Below are positions 14,555 through 27,600 of a stretch of 64,000 nt of DNA, piece by piece. This DNA is from Elysia chlorotica. Taxonomy: Eukaryota; Mollusca; Gastropoda; Plakobranchidae. Location: assembly GCA_003991915.1 (NCBI GenBank), contig RQTK01000023.1:986611-1050610 (forward strand), in the 5' to 3' direction. The notes below the pieces were generated by a model. That model was not told the DNA's origin, ran no database searches, and was given only the letters and a program-made list of their open reading frames with translations. Positions within the stretch are counted from its first letter, which is position 1. Each line of letters begins with the position of its first letter. The position numbers and the translations under genes were made by a program.

Positions 14555-17500
14555 TAATATTAACATGTAAAAAATGTTAATTTAAAAATTCAAATAATTA
14601 TAGTAATAAAAATTACATTAAAAAAAAATGCTAATAATACAGGTCATTTAAAGATTGCCTTCTTTATGAACCTCAAGGAGCAAATTAAAACCTTATTGAC
14701 AAGGAACATCACGTAGAAAAATAATATCTTTACAAAGCAATTAGAATTTTACATACAGGAATGAACTTTTTTTGCATACATAATAGCTGTGTGGGGGAAC
14801 AGAAGTCTTTTTAGCAGCTTTTCAAACCGCGTCTTTCCATTGTTGTAGTAAGCTATTCCAAATTTATTGTTTACAAGAAGTTATAAAAAAAAATTCATTC
14901 AATCAAAACTAATAGGGCCTAACAAGTAAAAAACCCAACAACAGAGCAACAACAACATACCTTTGTTGGGGTCTTTTTTGTGTCCTTAAATATTGCACTA
15001 CTGCCAGTAATGTTCTAATGGACTTCTTGTTCATCACCAAAGGATAATTGTCTGAAAAAAAACATAGTACATTTTGCCTATATATATATAAGATAAAGAA
15101 GAGTAACAATATCAATGAGTAAATAGAGATAGAGAAGAGGTAAATAGAGAAATTCAAATCAGAGATACACCAGAGTATCAACTTCCATGGGTAAATAGGC
15201 CTATATAAAATAATTAGATAAAGAAGAGTAACAATATCAATGAGTAAATAGAGACAGACCATATCAGGCTTGTTTAGGGTGGAGTGCAAAGAAAGACATC
15301 CTAGCTTGCTGAATCTGTACAATACTTGATAAAAAAAAAAAAAGGCCATAGTAATCTTTAATTAGAGTTCATTTCAAGGATCAGCAAAACAGATTGTCAA
15401 AGATGAGTCTTATGTTTGATTTTTTTTTTCAATTCAATGATGGTAATACTTAGATTATTCTATCTTTCATGCTACTTGTCATGTTTAGACAATAATAGTA
15501 AAGCCATTTAATTATTGTATTTCTTTGAAAATATAATATAACATTATGACAATATTAACAATAGTTGGTTACAATAATAATAATAATAATAATAAAAGAC
15601 AAGGTCAGAGAAAAAACTAACAACGCATAGACTAGATCTAGATCTAGATCTAGATCTAGATCTATCTCCAGTCTTCTCGTCTTCTCTCTATCCATCTCTA
15701 TCTCTCTCGTCCCCCGTTCCTCTTTCTATAGCTTTCTTCAAACAAACAAACACAAACTTGTCACAATACAGGTCATTTAAAGATTGCTTCTTCATAAAGT
15801 AAATATCAGGAGCAAATTAAAACCTTATTGACAAGGAACATCACGTAGAAAAATAATATCTTTACAAAGCAATTAGAATTGTACATACAGGAATGAACTT
15901 TTTTTGCATACATAATAACTGTGTGGGGGAACAAAAGTCTTTTTAGCAGCTTTTCAAACCGTGTCTTTTCATTGTTGTAGTAAGCTATTCCATATTTATT
16001 GTTTACAAGAAGTTATAAAAAAAAATCCATTCAATCAAAACTAATAGGGTCTAACAAGTAAAAAACCCAACAACATACCTTTGTTGGGGTCTTTTTTGTG
16101 TCCTTAAATATTGCACTACTGCCAGTAATGTTCTAATGGACTTCTTGTTCATCACCAAAGGATAATTGTCTGAAAAAAAACATAGTACATTTTGTGTATT
16201 ATATTCTGTATGTTTCCAATCAAACACGCACTATACTACAGTATCATTTATTGAATCGATCATGAAGTACAAAACATATGCCGCTCCAATTATTCATGAT
16301 ACATTGGATAGATCAATACAGTAATTCTAAAATTTCTGCAGACATTAAAAGAAAAATAATAAGTGTGTTGTTAAATAGAAAATAACAATAGAGCATAAGT
16401 CAAAATTATTTGAAAAATTTTTTAAAATATTCCAAATGCTACTTCAAACCCTCTCACGACGCGGCACTAATCAGTCTCGCATTGATCAGCAGAGCACTTG
16501 TTGGCGTGTTAGGGTCAAGTTTTACCATTTTTTACAGTGTGTACAGCAAAATTTGGTCAGAAACACTATTACTAATTATGATGTTTTTAATGCGTAAAGA
16601 CTCAGCGTTGTGTATAATGTGATCGGCCAGGTCCCGTCAAGCATGCTTTGTAATCCCGTCACCCAACAGGATCTTCCATGTGACCCATTATCTCGTTAGC
16701 ACACATCGGTGCACTGGTAAGATATAAATCTAGATTCAAACTAGTTTTGATCAAGAGTTCCATCTCAAATGTGCTGATCGCTTGGATACAGTGTAGCTCC
16801 TCAGAGATAAATCGCCCGATTAGAACCAGGGTTCTATATCAAAATCATGATGCTAGTTTGAATTAGATCTACATCAACTGTCTTGGTTGCAAAAGTATCG
16901 GGCACATGTTTTGCAAAAGAATGTTAAATCAAAGACACAAACAAGTACATCAAGTTAAAAAAAAAGTCTAAAAAACTTTAAGAACAATCGAAATAATTAG
17001 ATGGAAATAACCTCAGGCCCGGAGAACTGGATGAGAAGATTGAAAGATTGGTATTAATTTTACAAATCAGAATCATTACTTGCTTGGAAATGACTGCCAG
17101 TGTCAATGACTGGAGCTGAAAGTCGAGATAGAGAGATCGATATGATTCGGATGAATGAGCGCAAGAGAAAAAAACGAGTTGGGATTGATCAGTGTCGATA
17201 AAGTTGTTAAACTAACCCAATCTCTATAGCACTGTATAACAAGTAAAGAAAAATATTGCCTATCAATAAAATAAATAAATCCTTCATAAATTTTCTTTGC
17301 CTACACACAAAGTATTGGAAACTTTCGTTATCCTTCTTTAGTTTTGGTCGCGTGATTGAGAGGAAAATCAAAGCAGTCCTCAAAAACATGTAACTTTTTT
17401 GCAAAAAACAGCGGTGTTGCCCGGATGGTTGTATATTTTCAATTAAAAAAATCAAAAATGTATTGGTGTATTTGGGTAAAAAATGTTAACAAAAAATAAC

Positions 17501-18615
17501 AAAGCGTACAGTTTAGCAGCTTCAGGAGGTGTACTATGAGTACCCTTTCGAACATCTTAGAAACTAAAATCTAAGAGAATAGGCTTCGATAAAGAGTGCA
17601 TGACCCTAGATTTAGGCCTATGACATTATGTCGTCAAGACGGACACGGCTGAAATGTAATAGGTATGAATCTCTCTGCAGCTGCGGAAACGAGCTAGTCT
17701 TGGTTTCTTGATGAGCGGCAAACAGAATCAGATATTGAAAGAAAATATCGGGGAACACGCTGTTGAATATCTTCAGTTTGAAAAATTGGTTCATTTCTGT
17801 GGAAATCAGGATTGACGACGAAAATCGATATGTACCGAAGAAATCGGTAGAAGTAGGCAGGTCTGTATAACTATCATTCTTTCTTTTAGTTACCACGTCA
17901 CTGGGGAATTATAAGCTTCATATAAACAAGTCTTGAAAAGGTTTAAAAGAAAGTTTTAATCTTTCACCTGAATTCGCCTGTTCAACGTGCATGTGGAAGA
18001 ATGCACTCAACTGTCGGGATATGATCTGCCTGCAGTCCTCTGTGTCTGCTAGCAACGTCTCGTGGATGAGATAGGGCAAGCTGGACTCACAAAAATCAAC
18101 CTAGAAAGATACAGGAAAGCCTTTAAGGACAAACTTTTATCAGCTTTGTTACAATGTACAACCAATAAAACATGCTGTTTGCTGTCTCGATGACTGCATG
18201 GCTGCTAAGGTGTCCATTATTTTATCTTTCCGTAAAGCTGCTTTTGTTGTGATTTAAACAACTCCTGGCATCATACTGGTTCTTGTGATCATTTTCTTAA
18301 GATCTCTTAATTAAAAGAAAAAAATTCCAACTAAATAGAAATGCCTTAGAACATAGCACTAGTCACCCTCATATTGATTTGGATCACAATTTTTTGGCAT
18401 ACCGGCATAACAAAAAAGTCAAAGTTTTTGATAGACCCCATAAGAAAACCTACAAACTGGTGAATGGGATAGATAATCAACACTAATCTGAGTAATATTA
18501 GTGAGATAAGATTGATGTTTTAACTTGATAACTGGAATAGTGATCAAAACTAAGTCAGTATGCTCTCAACAAACTTCAAATTACCGGCATTTTACTGCAG
18601 GACTAACACAATAAA

Positions 18616-18667
<52 letters not shown>

Positions 18668-21600
18668 CATTTGAAGAATAGGAACAACAAACTTCAAATT
18701 ACCAGCATTATACTGCAAGACTAGCACAATAAACTTTATACTACTTATATAAATTATATATCATTTGAAGAATAGGAGACACATGTCAGCAGCTATGTAG
18801 ATATATAACATGCTTGATAAAGCAATTCAATCAGAGTTGTTTTTTACGATCATTATCATTCAATCATTCCCAATTAATGTAAGTTTTGATTGAAAACAGG
18901 AAGTATTACGTGAGGGACACATTTTAGGGCATTTTCTGAGATTGACTGGTTTCCAGGTTTCACTGTATCTACCAATGTGAAGATGACAAGAAATAGAAAA
19001 ACTATCGTGATCATCTTGGGGCTGTGTATACCGTTACCTCCAGCGCACACAGAGGGCCGATCCTGCACAGCAGCTCATCCTTGACCAGCCCTGTGCTGAG
19101 CAGGCCTCTCACCAGCGCCTTGACCCACGCCCCGTGTGCCTCGACAGGCCCACTGGTCGGACTGACCGGCTGACCCAGCCACAGCTCTCGCCGGTCCAGT
19201 GTGTGCAAAGCTTGATAGGGCTGAGGGTCAGGTTCAAGCTGCAGATAAATGTTCAGAGATTTATAAACTTGCATGAAAAATGTCCTGAGTGGTCTGAGTA
19301 TGATGAGTCGTCGTACGAAAAAGAAAGAGGGAACTAAGTGAAACTGAAAGAAAAAGAAAAATGAACTAAATGAATGTAGAAGTTTTAAAATCGCTTAAAG
19401 GACTAAAACCAAATAAAGCGGTAGGACCTGACGGTATGATGCCTACAGTATTGAAAATATGCGCGGATCAACTAAACATTAACTTATCTTATACTTTTTA
19501 TTTATCTCTAACAAGCTGTCACATCCCACATGCATGGAAAACATCTCACATAGTTCCTGTTCCTAAAAAAAACAAATGTTAGATATATGAATGATCTACA
19601 CCCTGTGGCGTTGACATTAGGTGTTATGAAAGTTTTTGAAAAGTGTGGTTTGTGCCTCAGCTAGTACGACTTAGTCCTTCCCCTATCTCAGACACTGTTA
19701 TGACGGACACAGGAGCACCACAAGGCACAGTGCTTTCACCTTTTTTTGTCTATTTACACATCAGACTGTAGGCAGAGACACACCAACTGCATCACTGATA
19801 AATACGCCGACGTCACTATACTGACTGGATTAATTACTGACGACAATAATGATGATTTTGTGGATGAGGTGAATACTTTCATTGAATGGTGTGAGCACAA
19901 CTATCTAATTTTGAAAGTCAATAAAACTAAAGAAATGATCATAACTTTCAGGAAAACCTGAGCTTGAATAATAATATAATTATACATGATAAGCGCATAG
20001 ACTCATTTAAATACCTCGGTATTCTTTTTTTCCTCTTTATTTCTTGTCATTTGAATAATCAATTTTCCTTGATATTTTAGCATACAAGAACCATCAAGAG
20101 AGAATGATAAGATGATTAAAAAAAAATTTTTTTTTTACTTTACTTTTGCTTTGTAAATGTTTTTAGCTTAAATTTTATAAAATACACACAACCAAAAATA
20201 GACCGAAGAGGAATGCAGTCACAACCTGTATACAGTAAAACATGCCTACAGCGGAATTTTCCGACCCAGAAGAAAAGTCCCGCTGTAGGCAAAAAAAAAA
20301 AAAAAAAAAGCAAAGGGAAGTTAGCGAAAAATTATCAACAAAATTACCTCCCTTGCATAACAATAAAATAAACGTAACCATTGGGCCGTAGGCACTCTTT
20401 TTATATTACTATTGGTTCAAATTTTTTGTTTTGCGTTTTTTTTTTTGTGTTTTTTTTTTTTTTTGTTTCTTGTTTGTTTTTTTAATACACTTTTCACTTT
20501 TGATAAAAGTGGTCTGGTTTGAATTGTCCTTTGTTGATAGCTGACAGAATCGATTCTTTATCTCTCAAGAAGGTGTAGAAGGTACCAGATGAAATTTCAT
20601 AGTCTCTGCAAATTTGGGCTTTCGTTTTTTTCTTCCTATCAACTTCGTTGATTATTTCAGTCTTCTTTTCAATCGAAAAACATTTCCTATTGTTAGAAAG
20701 CCATCTTCTTCTTCCGTTGTGTGTAAAATTTGCGTTCTGTATTGTACAGCTAGTAGAAATTAGGAATTAATGCCGTAAAATTCGCCTTCTGTATTGTATT
20801 TCTATAGATCTAGCCTATAGCTAGTGGAAATTAGGAGTGAATCATGAAAGAGTGTTATGCAAACCATGAACCCATCCCACGTGGCTATGGTTAGGCTAGG
20901 GCATGGAAAACAAAACAATGCCGTTCTTTACCGCTCGCTCAAGTCCCGCTGTATCCATGTTCGGCCCTGTTATAGAGCTTATATAGAGAAAAAAACGGGG
21001 CTACTTCCAAGGTCCCGCTATAGGGATGGTCCCGCTGCAGCGGGTGCCGCTATAGTTGAGCACTACTGTAGTAAAATAAAAGATCTTGTACAGTATGTAA
21101 CATCTTTGAGTAAAATGCAATAATGAGCCGTCCGCCAGGAGTTTGTGTGTGTGTGAAAGAGTGGCAGCGATTGTGCCTAGCACAACAAAATACGTAATTG
21201 TTTATCTGATCGTGAGTAAGTAGAAAAGTGATGGGACAGGCTCTTGACAGCAAAGATGGTTTAAAGTCTAAATCAGTCTAATTTTTCGCCCCAAAAACTG
21301 GATTCTTGGAAACAAGCTCTCTGCCTAACACCGGTAAACAAAGCCAGGGGATTCCCGAATGGAGAGATTGCCTACGGCGGAAGCATAATTGCTGGTATAG
21401 TATTACAATGTTTAACACTTTTTACCGAAGAGACGCAAGTGAACAATTAATATACAAGTTGATTAGAGACTCGATCAATCCCAGTGCCACGAAATATAGG
21501 AGATACTTATGAGACGTTAAAAACATGAATGGGCCAAGTACCAAGCTGGGCTATCCGGGTGTTATTGCTAACAATGGCAGCAAGTACTGAGCAAACAACA

Positions 21601-24600
21601 GGATTCCCAATCTGTAGCGGGATATCGTCAAAAACATATTTTTTCAACCAGATACGGACAGACGTACTTAGGAGGTCAAATACGTATTATACGTACTGGT
21701 TGGCAGCTATGTCATATAAGAAGAAAAAAGCTCACCAGATCTTGACAGCAATTTCTAAAAGGGTGGAGGTAACGGAACAGAGATCCTTGGCCTTTGGTAA
21801 GCTTCACATAAAGCTTCTCAAACTGCTTGCTGCTCTCTGTGGCCATGATTCTCTGCAGGATTTTACCAGCTGTAGCCACCACTTCCAGGCTAGATAACAA
21901 AACAATTAAAAAAACAACAACTCTTTTAAACAAAGATAAGAATTAGAAAAAAAAAAAAGAATACAATGACTTAAAACATTTAAGATTTGCTATTACAACA
22001 AATACAAATAAAAAAAAACCACATAAATATTTTATTATTTCAGTAAAAAAATAAATTAGCTTGTAGTTTCTGAAAAGGAAAATTTGAGATAATTTAATTC
22101 AATGTTTGATCTCAGATGCAATTCAAACACACTATTAAAACATTCAACATAGATTTATGTTTTTGTGACGGAATGGTCATACTATATAATTATGTTTAGT
22201 TAACAGATTGAAAAAATCCCACTTTTAATTTTTGGTTAAACAAAAATATTTCTCATTTTCCTGTGCACCATATTCTCTTAATTGCCTGTGTAAAAAAAAT
22301 GTATAGATGTATATCTTGATATAAGTTCTATGGTACTACTGTAGTTAACCTGTTAACCAATGAAATCAATGAACAAATTAGAGGATTCTCAGCCTCCCAG
22401 TCTTATTATGACAGTTATATCACTGATGATAGCCTGGGTCTCTAAGAAAGGAGAGGACTGAGGAAGGAGCAAGATGCCCCCCGTAGAGATCTTGGGTAAC
22501 CTGGCGCTGTTTAGTCCCCTTTGTATAAAGGCGGTTGAACCGTTGAAGTAGGGGGAAATGATGATGAAAGCCATGCTTTGACTCATTCACATAGAAGTGT
22601 CAAGCGCCCCCCAAAACAGATACTGTGACATTTCTTGCATGAAGGTTGCTTCATAGTAGTGTTCATCAAATCAGTTGCGACTGGCTTAAAGAAAGTACTA
22701 GACATTACTTGAAGTTGAATTAAGCCTTTTCCCATCACGCTGCACACATGTTGTGCGGGTTGATACGCTCTTGTGCTAGCACCTTTTTGCATTTTTTTTT
22801 TGTATTGATCTACACATCTTCCGTCTCTATATAATAGCTTTTATCTATGCAAACTTGTGAGAATTTCCTGAAATAGTTCGCACACAAAGAAGAGGCCTTG
22901 GGTTGTGCAATGGGCGCTGGCTACATTGCACGTTGAACTCAGACCTGTTCTATTTGTGTGACAGAGCTTGTAATTCCAACTGGCTCACTATTACACTGTA
23001 CTGAGTTTATTTGGATGGTAGGCCGACACGTGCTGTAACTGCCGGTGCTTTGTTCGATAATCTTTGATTATTACCTCCTCACGTGGCCTGTGTTCTCAAG
23101 CAGACGATGGCCCAAAATCTGGTCTGATATTTTTCTACAAATTCGTAGGATTTAGATGTTATTAAATTTTAATACCGCTATTATTAGCATTGGCTAAGTA
23201 GGGGTGTAAAGATAGCTCAGTCTCCAGTGCTTGGGAGTTAGGAGCAGGATGTCCAAGGTTCAAATATTTGGTGTCACCACTTTTTTTCCACCCACCCCAT
23301 TTTTTTCTGTAGGAAACCTATGGGACATAACATGTATTTGAAAATTGCACTTTTAGCAATGTAAGGCGCCATATATCTCTACCATTAGTGATCTGGATTG
23401 ACAAGTAGGAAGTCAAACGTTTCGATTTGGTCTGATATTTATCTAGAAATTTGTGGGATGTTCATCAAAATATTTTTAGCAATATATGGCAACAGATATC
23501 TCTAGAATTAGTGTTCTAGATTGACCTGTGGGAGGTCAAAGGTTCGATCCTCAGCTAATATTTCCATTTCTGTTTTGTAGAACTTTCAATTGGGGCTACA
23601 AGGGTTCTAAACCCAAAACCGTTTCAGTCAAGAGATACACAGGAGTAGTGTTGTTCTATGTAAAAAAGGATTCAAACTGAAACATACAACACCCACACAA
23701 TTCAAAATTAAATAAGTTTTATTGTGATCACCTGCAGAAAAAGTAATAACTGGCTTCTCCTATATTCCTCACACACAATTGGTAATAAACGATTAATTAG
23801 AAGCAGAAACAAACAAAATAGTGAAATCAACCAACTTCTCAGCGCAATAGAAATATATACGTTTATGAACTTAGAAATATAGCGGCCAAATAATTTCTTT
23901 TAAACCTTGATTTTTTAGCCAATGTGGTAAGGGAAATTAACATTAATAAATAAAATTTCCATTTCTATTGTTAAACAAAAGAAATATCTTCTTAAATAAC
24001 GCTGTTTTTTTATGACAATTATTTCCGCCCAAATTTTTTTATTATGCATCTTTAGTTAAAATTATGCCCCTCCCCCCATCCCACGGAAAAAAATATTACC
24101 TTTCATGAAGAAGACAAACGTCAAGAGCTTGGAAGAGCCAGAAGTATTTGCCCAGCTCTTGCGCTCTGCCGTCCTCTGGACCAGAGCCTGTTCTACTAGC
24201 CAGGTGAGCCTTGAGGGACAGCACCTGGAGGTTCACGGGTCCTATGGCCCCCAGGCAGGAGGCCGCCGCCGCCGCTACCGCTGTGTGGGATGATGTGCTC
24301 AGGCGGGACAGGTGCTGCATCACATCCCGGACTTGGGCCAGGCCTGCTCGTACAGATAAAAACAGTCAATAACTTAAACTTCAGCCCACATCACAGGTGA
24401 AAAATTAACCAAGGCGATTTAAAAAAAAAATCAAACTACCTTTAATAGGAAATTCTCTTTCAAATTTTCTACAGTCCTCATTTGAAATTACACATATTTC
24501 TCATACACCCATTTTAACTATTCAAAAATTGAAAGCCCACAAAGATGAATGAACAAGGGTTCATAGCAAAACGGTGACAAACAATTTGGGTTAATATACA

Positions 24601-27600
24601 TGGAACTGTTGGAGAAAATGCTCATGATTGAAAGAAGTTCTTATATGAAGATATGAAGCTGTTTTTCTCAATTCTGTGAATGTATCGGTAGAATTTTAAA
24701 CAATTCCTTTAAAAAAAGAAAAATACTTATGGAAGTACACTTCCCTCTTTCTGCCCTTTTCTTTGGCCTATAAACATGATTGATCCGAGCAGCATGTTTA
24801 AGACGAATGCGTGCTTGTGGCTGCACCAACCTTGGGCTGAGCTGAGCATCTCCTGTATCTGCTCATGGTTCACGCTGATGCAGCGCGCCAGGCTCTCGAG
24901 TCTCAGCGCCAGGCCTTGAGAGGGACGACTGGAAGTCATGGTGCACATGCTTGAAAAGTCTGTCAGCATCTGTGAAAGACAAACATTAAAGAGGCATTCC
25001 TATCGTCTTCCAGCCACGAAGATAACGATAGGCAGTCCAGGACCATAAAGCGAAACCCAGGGCATTCAAAGTTGACCCAGATATAGGTCAGGAAACCCCC
25101 ACCTATTCGGCAAGGTTACAAAATGCGGCTGCCTATAGTAGCGTCCTGGAAATTCGCAAAGCCTGAATTGTCAGCAAGGAGGAAACTTGTGTAGTGGCTG
25201 AGAAGTGGTGTGGAATTGAAACAATATCTTGTTTTTAAATAAAGGGTAAATGGGCAGTTTCTATCTGTTCTGTGTAAGTGGCTTTTAAAAAGATTCTCTT
25301 ACAAATAACTGATATAGATGTTTAAAAATTCAAATAGTCCATACAACAACATTTGAGTTTCACATTAGGGAAAGTATAATATCCTTGTTTACTTCAACTT
25401 TTCAGGGCGCTTACACATACTTTTCGATCCCTCTAAAATTTATTTTTCTCAAATCTTTTAAATGTCTACAATTTTAAAAACACTAAATGCAAATAGCACC
25501 TTCAATGTTTGTTATGTTTCTTCTATTGTGTAAATATTTATTAAAAAAGAAAACGACCCAAAAAACAAGTTAATATAAAAAATCCTTTTCTGCCACAACG
25601 CTTTTGCATTCTATTAACATAAGCTATATACATTGTGCTTGAAAGGGTACATTAAATGATGAAATGTAAACGGCTATTTTCTTGAAGGTGCTAGGTTTGA
25701 TTCCTGACATGGATGAACTTGTGTCTGGGCCTCCTGTGTCAACCCAGCATGGAATGGGTAGTTGAGGCTCTTGAGTCTGCAAAAGTAAAGCGAGCAAAGG
25801 ACAGGAAAACCTACCACACAAAGGATGTATGCCTAGGACAATTAGCTTTGACTTCCCTAACTCTCCGTCGAGCATGGGGCCAACTACTTTTTAGAATTCA
25901 GAGCTGGATCACCCAGCTGTGGTACACAAAGTGCAAAGAATTCCCTTGAATAAAGTAAGGGCTCATACCTGAGACATGGATCCGCTACTGTCTGTATACC
26001 TCCTCTCAAGCGAGGCCCTCAGTTCCGCCAATACCGGAATGTTTGGGAGTGGGTTCAGTAGCGCCAGCCCTTCCTCCAGCTCTCTGGGACCGCCTCTCCC
26101 TGCATGCGGGCCCTCGCCTGTCAGGGCGCACAGAATCCGCAGGGCTGCCCGTCCAGCCGCCTCACTGGCCCCGGCGACATGGGACACGGTGTCCACCAGG
26201 CAGTGCAAGAACTGAACCAGCTCCTGGAACAACAGTTCAACGTTCATTCTTGGTTGATGTCATGTGAGTAGGAACAAGTTTCACATGAATGATGAGTCAA
26301 AAATAGTTCTTAATAAAAATAATTTAGAAATGATAATGTTTAAATTCAAGTACATGTATATTCAAACTTATTTTGAAATAAGCTCAACAAACTAGCACCA
26401 AACTTCAGCAACTTTTTTTCATATATTTCAAAAAAAATTTTAAAAAGAGAGCTACAGTTGTAAAACCAATATTGATCATTGTTGGCTTTACCTGTGGACA
26501 GCTTGCTAGGACACACTGGCAGACGTCATGTAAAATCTGAAGGCACGAAAGAATCACATCTTCTTCATAACTTGGTGATGTCAAGGTAGCTTTTTTGTCA
26601 CATCCAACCCTGTGGATGAGCAAAAGATATCTCAGTCAAAGACAGACAGATTGAAAAAATATTACAACTTCTTAGTTCAAATCACAACATCACCAATGCC
26701 AAACTTCTGATCTATATAATTGCATAAAAAAAGCTGAAATAGTGTTAGTCCTGAAAGAATAAAGGTTGTGGTTAATGCTGTGATAAAAGACCACCGTCAG
26801 TTATCTCTGGAAAAAATAAATTACAATTTTGTGTTGTGCAGACTCTGGACCTAGTATGTCAGAATTTAAAACACCTGTTGAACAATTTTCTGTTTCATAT
26901 AACAATAATAATGTAACAACTGAAATACTTAGATCTAAAGGAAAAGTAACAGGAAGGATTATCTGATTTGCATGTTTTACAGAGTTAAAAACCACCTCAT
27001 ATATTACAACAGTGACAGTGTCACTTTGTATAGCTGACTGGTCAAACACTAATACATTTAGAGAGAATTACCTGCTGCGTAAGATGACGAGCAGCCTATT
27101 GAGGATATCTCTGAGGATCACGACGGCGGGTGCTCTGATGCTGTCCCCCCTGCCCTCAGGCTTCAAGTCCCTCAGGACCAGGCGGACGAAGATGGCCATC
27201 ATGTTCACACAGCGGCTCTGCTCGTGGGCGCGGTGCTCTCGCCACAGCTGGCTGGACAGTGAGAGGAACACCTGGTGCAGCCCGTCCTGGCCACGCACGC
27301 AGGCAACAGGTGGTCAGCTCAGGCTTCATTATTTCCAGTGCTAAAACTGACAACAATCACATCAAATTTTCAAAGTTTCTATGCTTATATCAGAACATTG
27401 GATTTTGTGGACTCATGACTTTTGGCATTTTAGCCATACCATGGCCTGGAAAACCAGCAAAAATGCAGATAGAATTAGCTAATTCTTATCCTAGGACTTG
27501 CATCATTAAAAAAATTATTATAATAGCTTTTGGATAGTTGAGGACTTCAGCACTTATATTCCTAAAGTATCTACTAAACTTACAGGAATTTTTGCCAAAA

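Larger units (their letters stand above)
20045..21720 (+). repeat. Dispersed repeat R1, second-half copy interrupted by Tigger
   Basis: Aligns with 44880-45715 when the Tigger element is removed. Its end (GGTTGGCAGCTATG) lies close to the exon 32 donor. Confidence 0.85.

Noticed and set aside
14909..15349. 146-codon frame covering exon 35B
   Set aside because: Only the 14961-15051 part is exon; the rest is intron translated through in the same frame.
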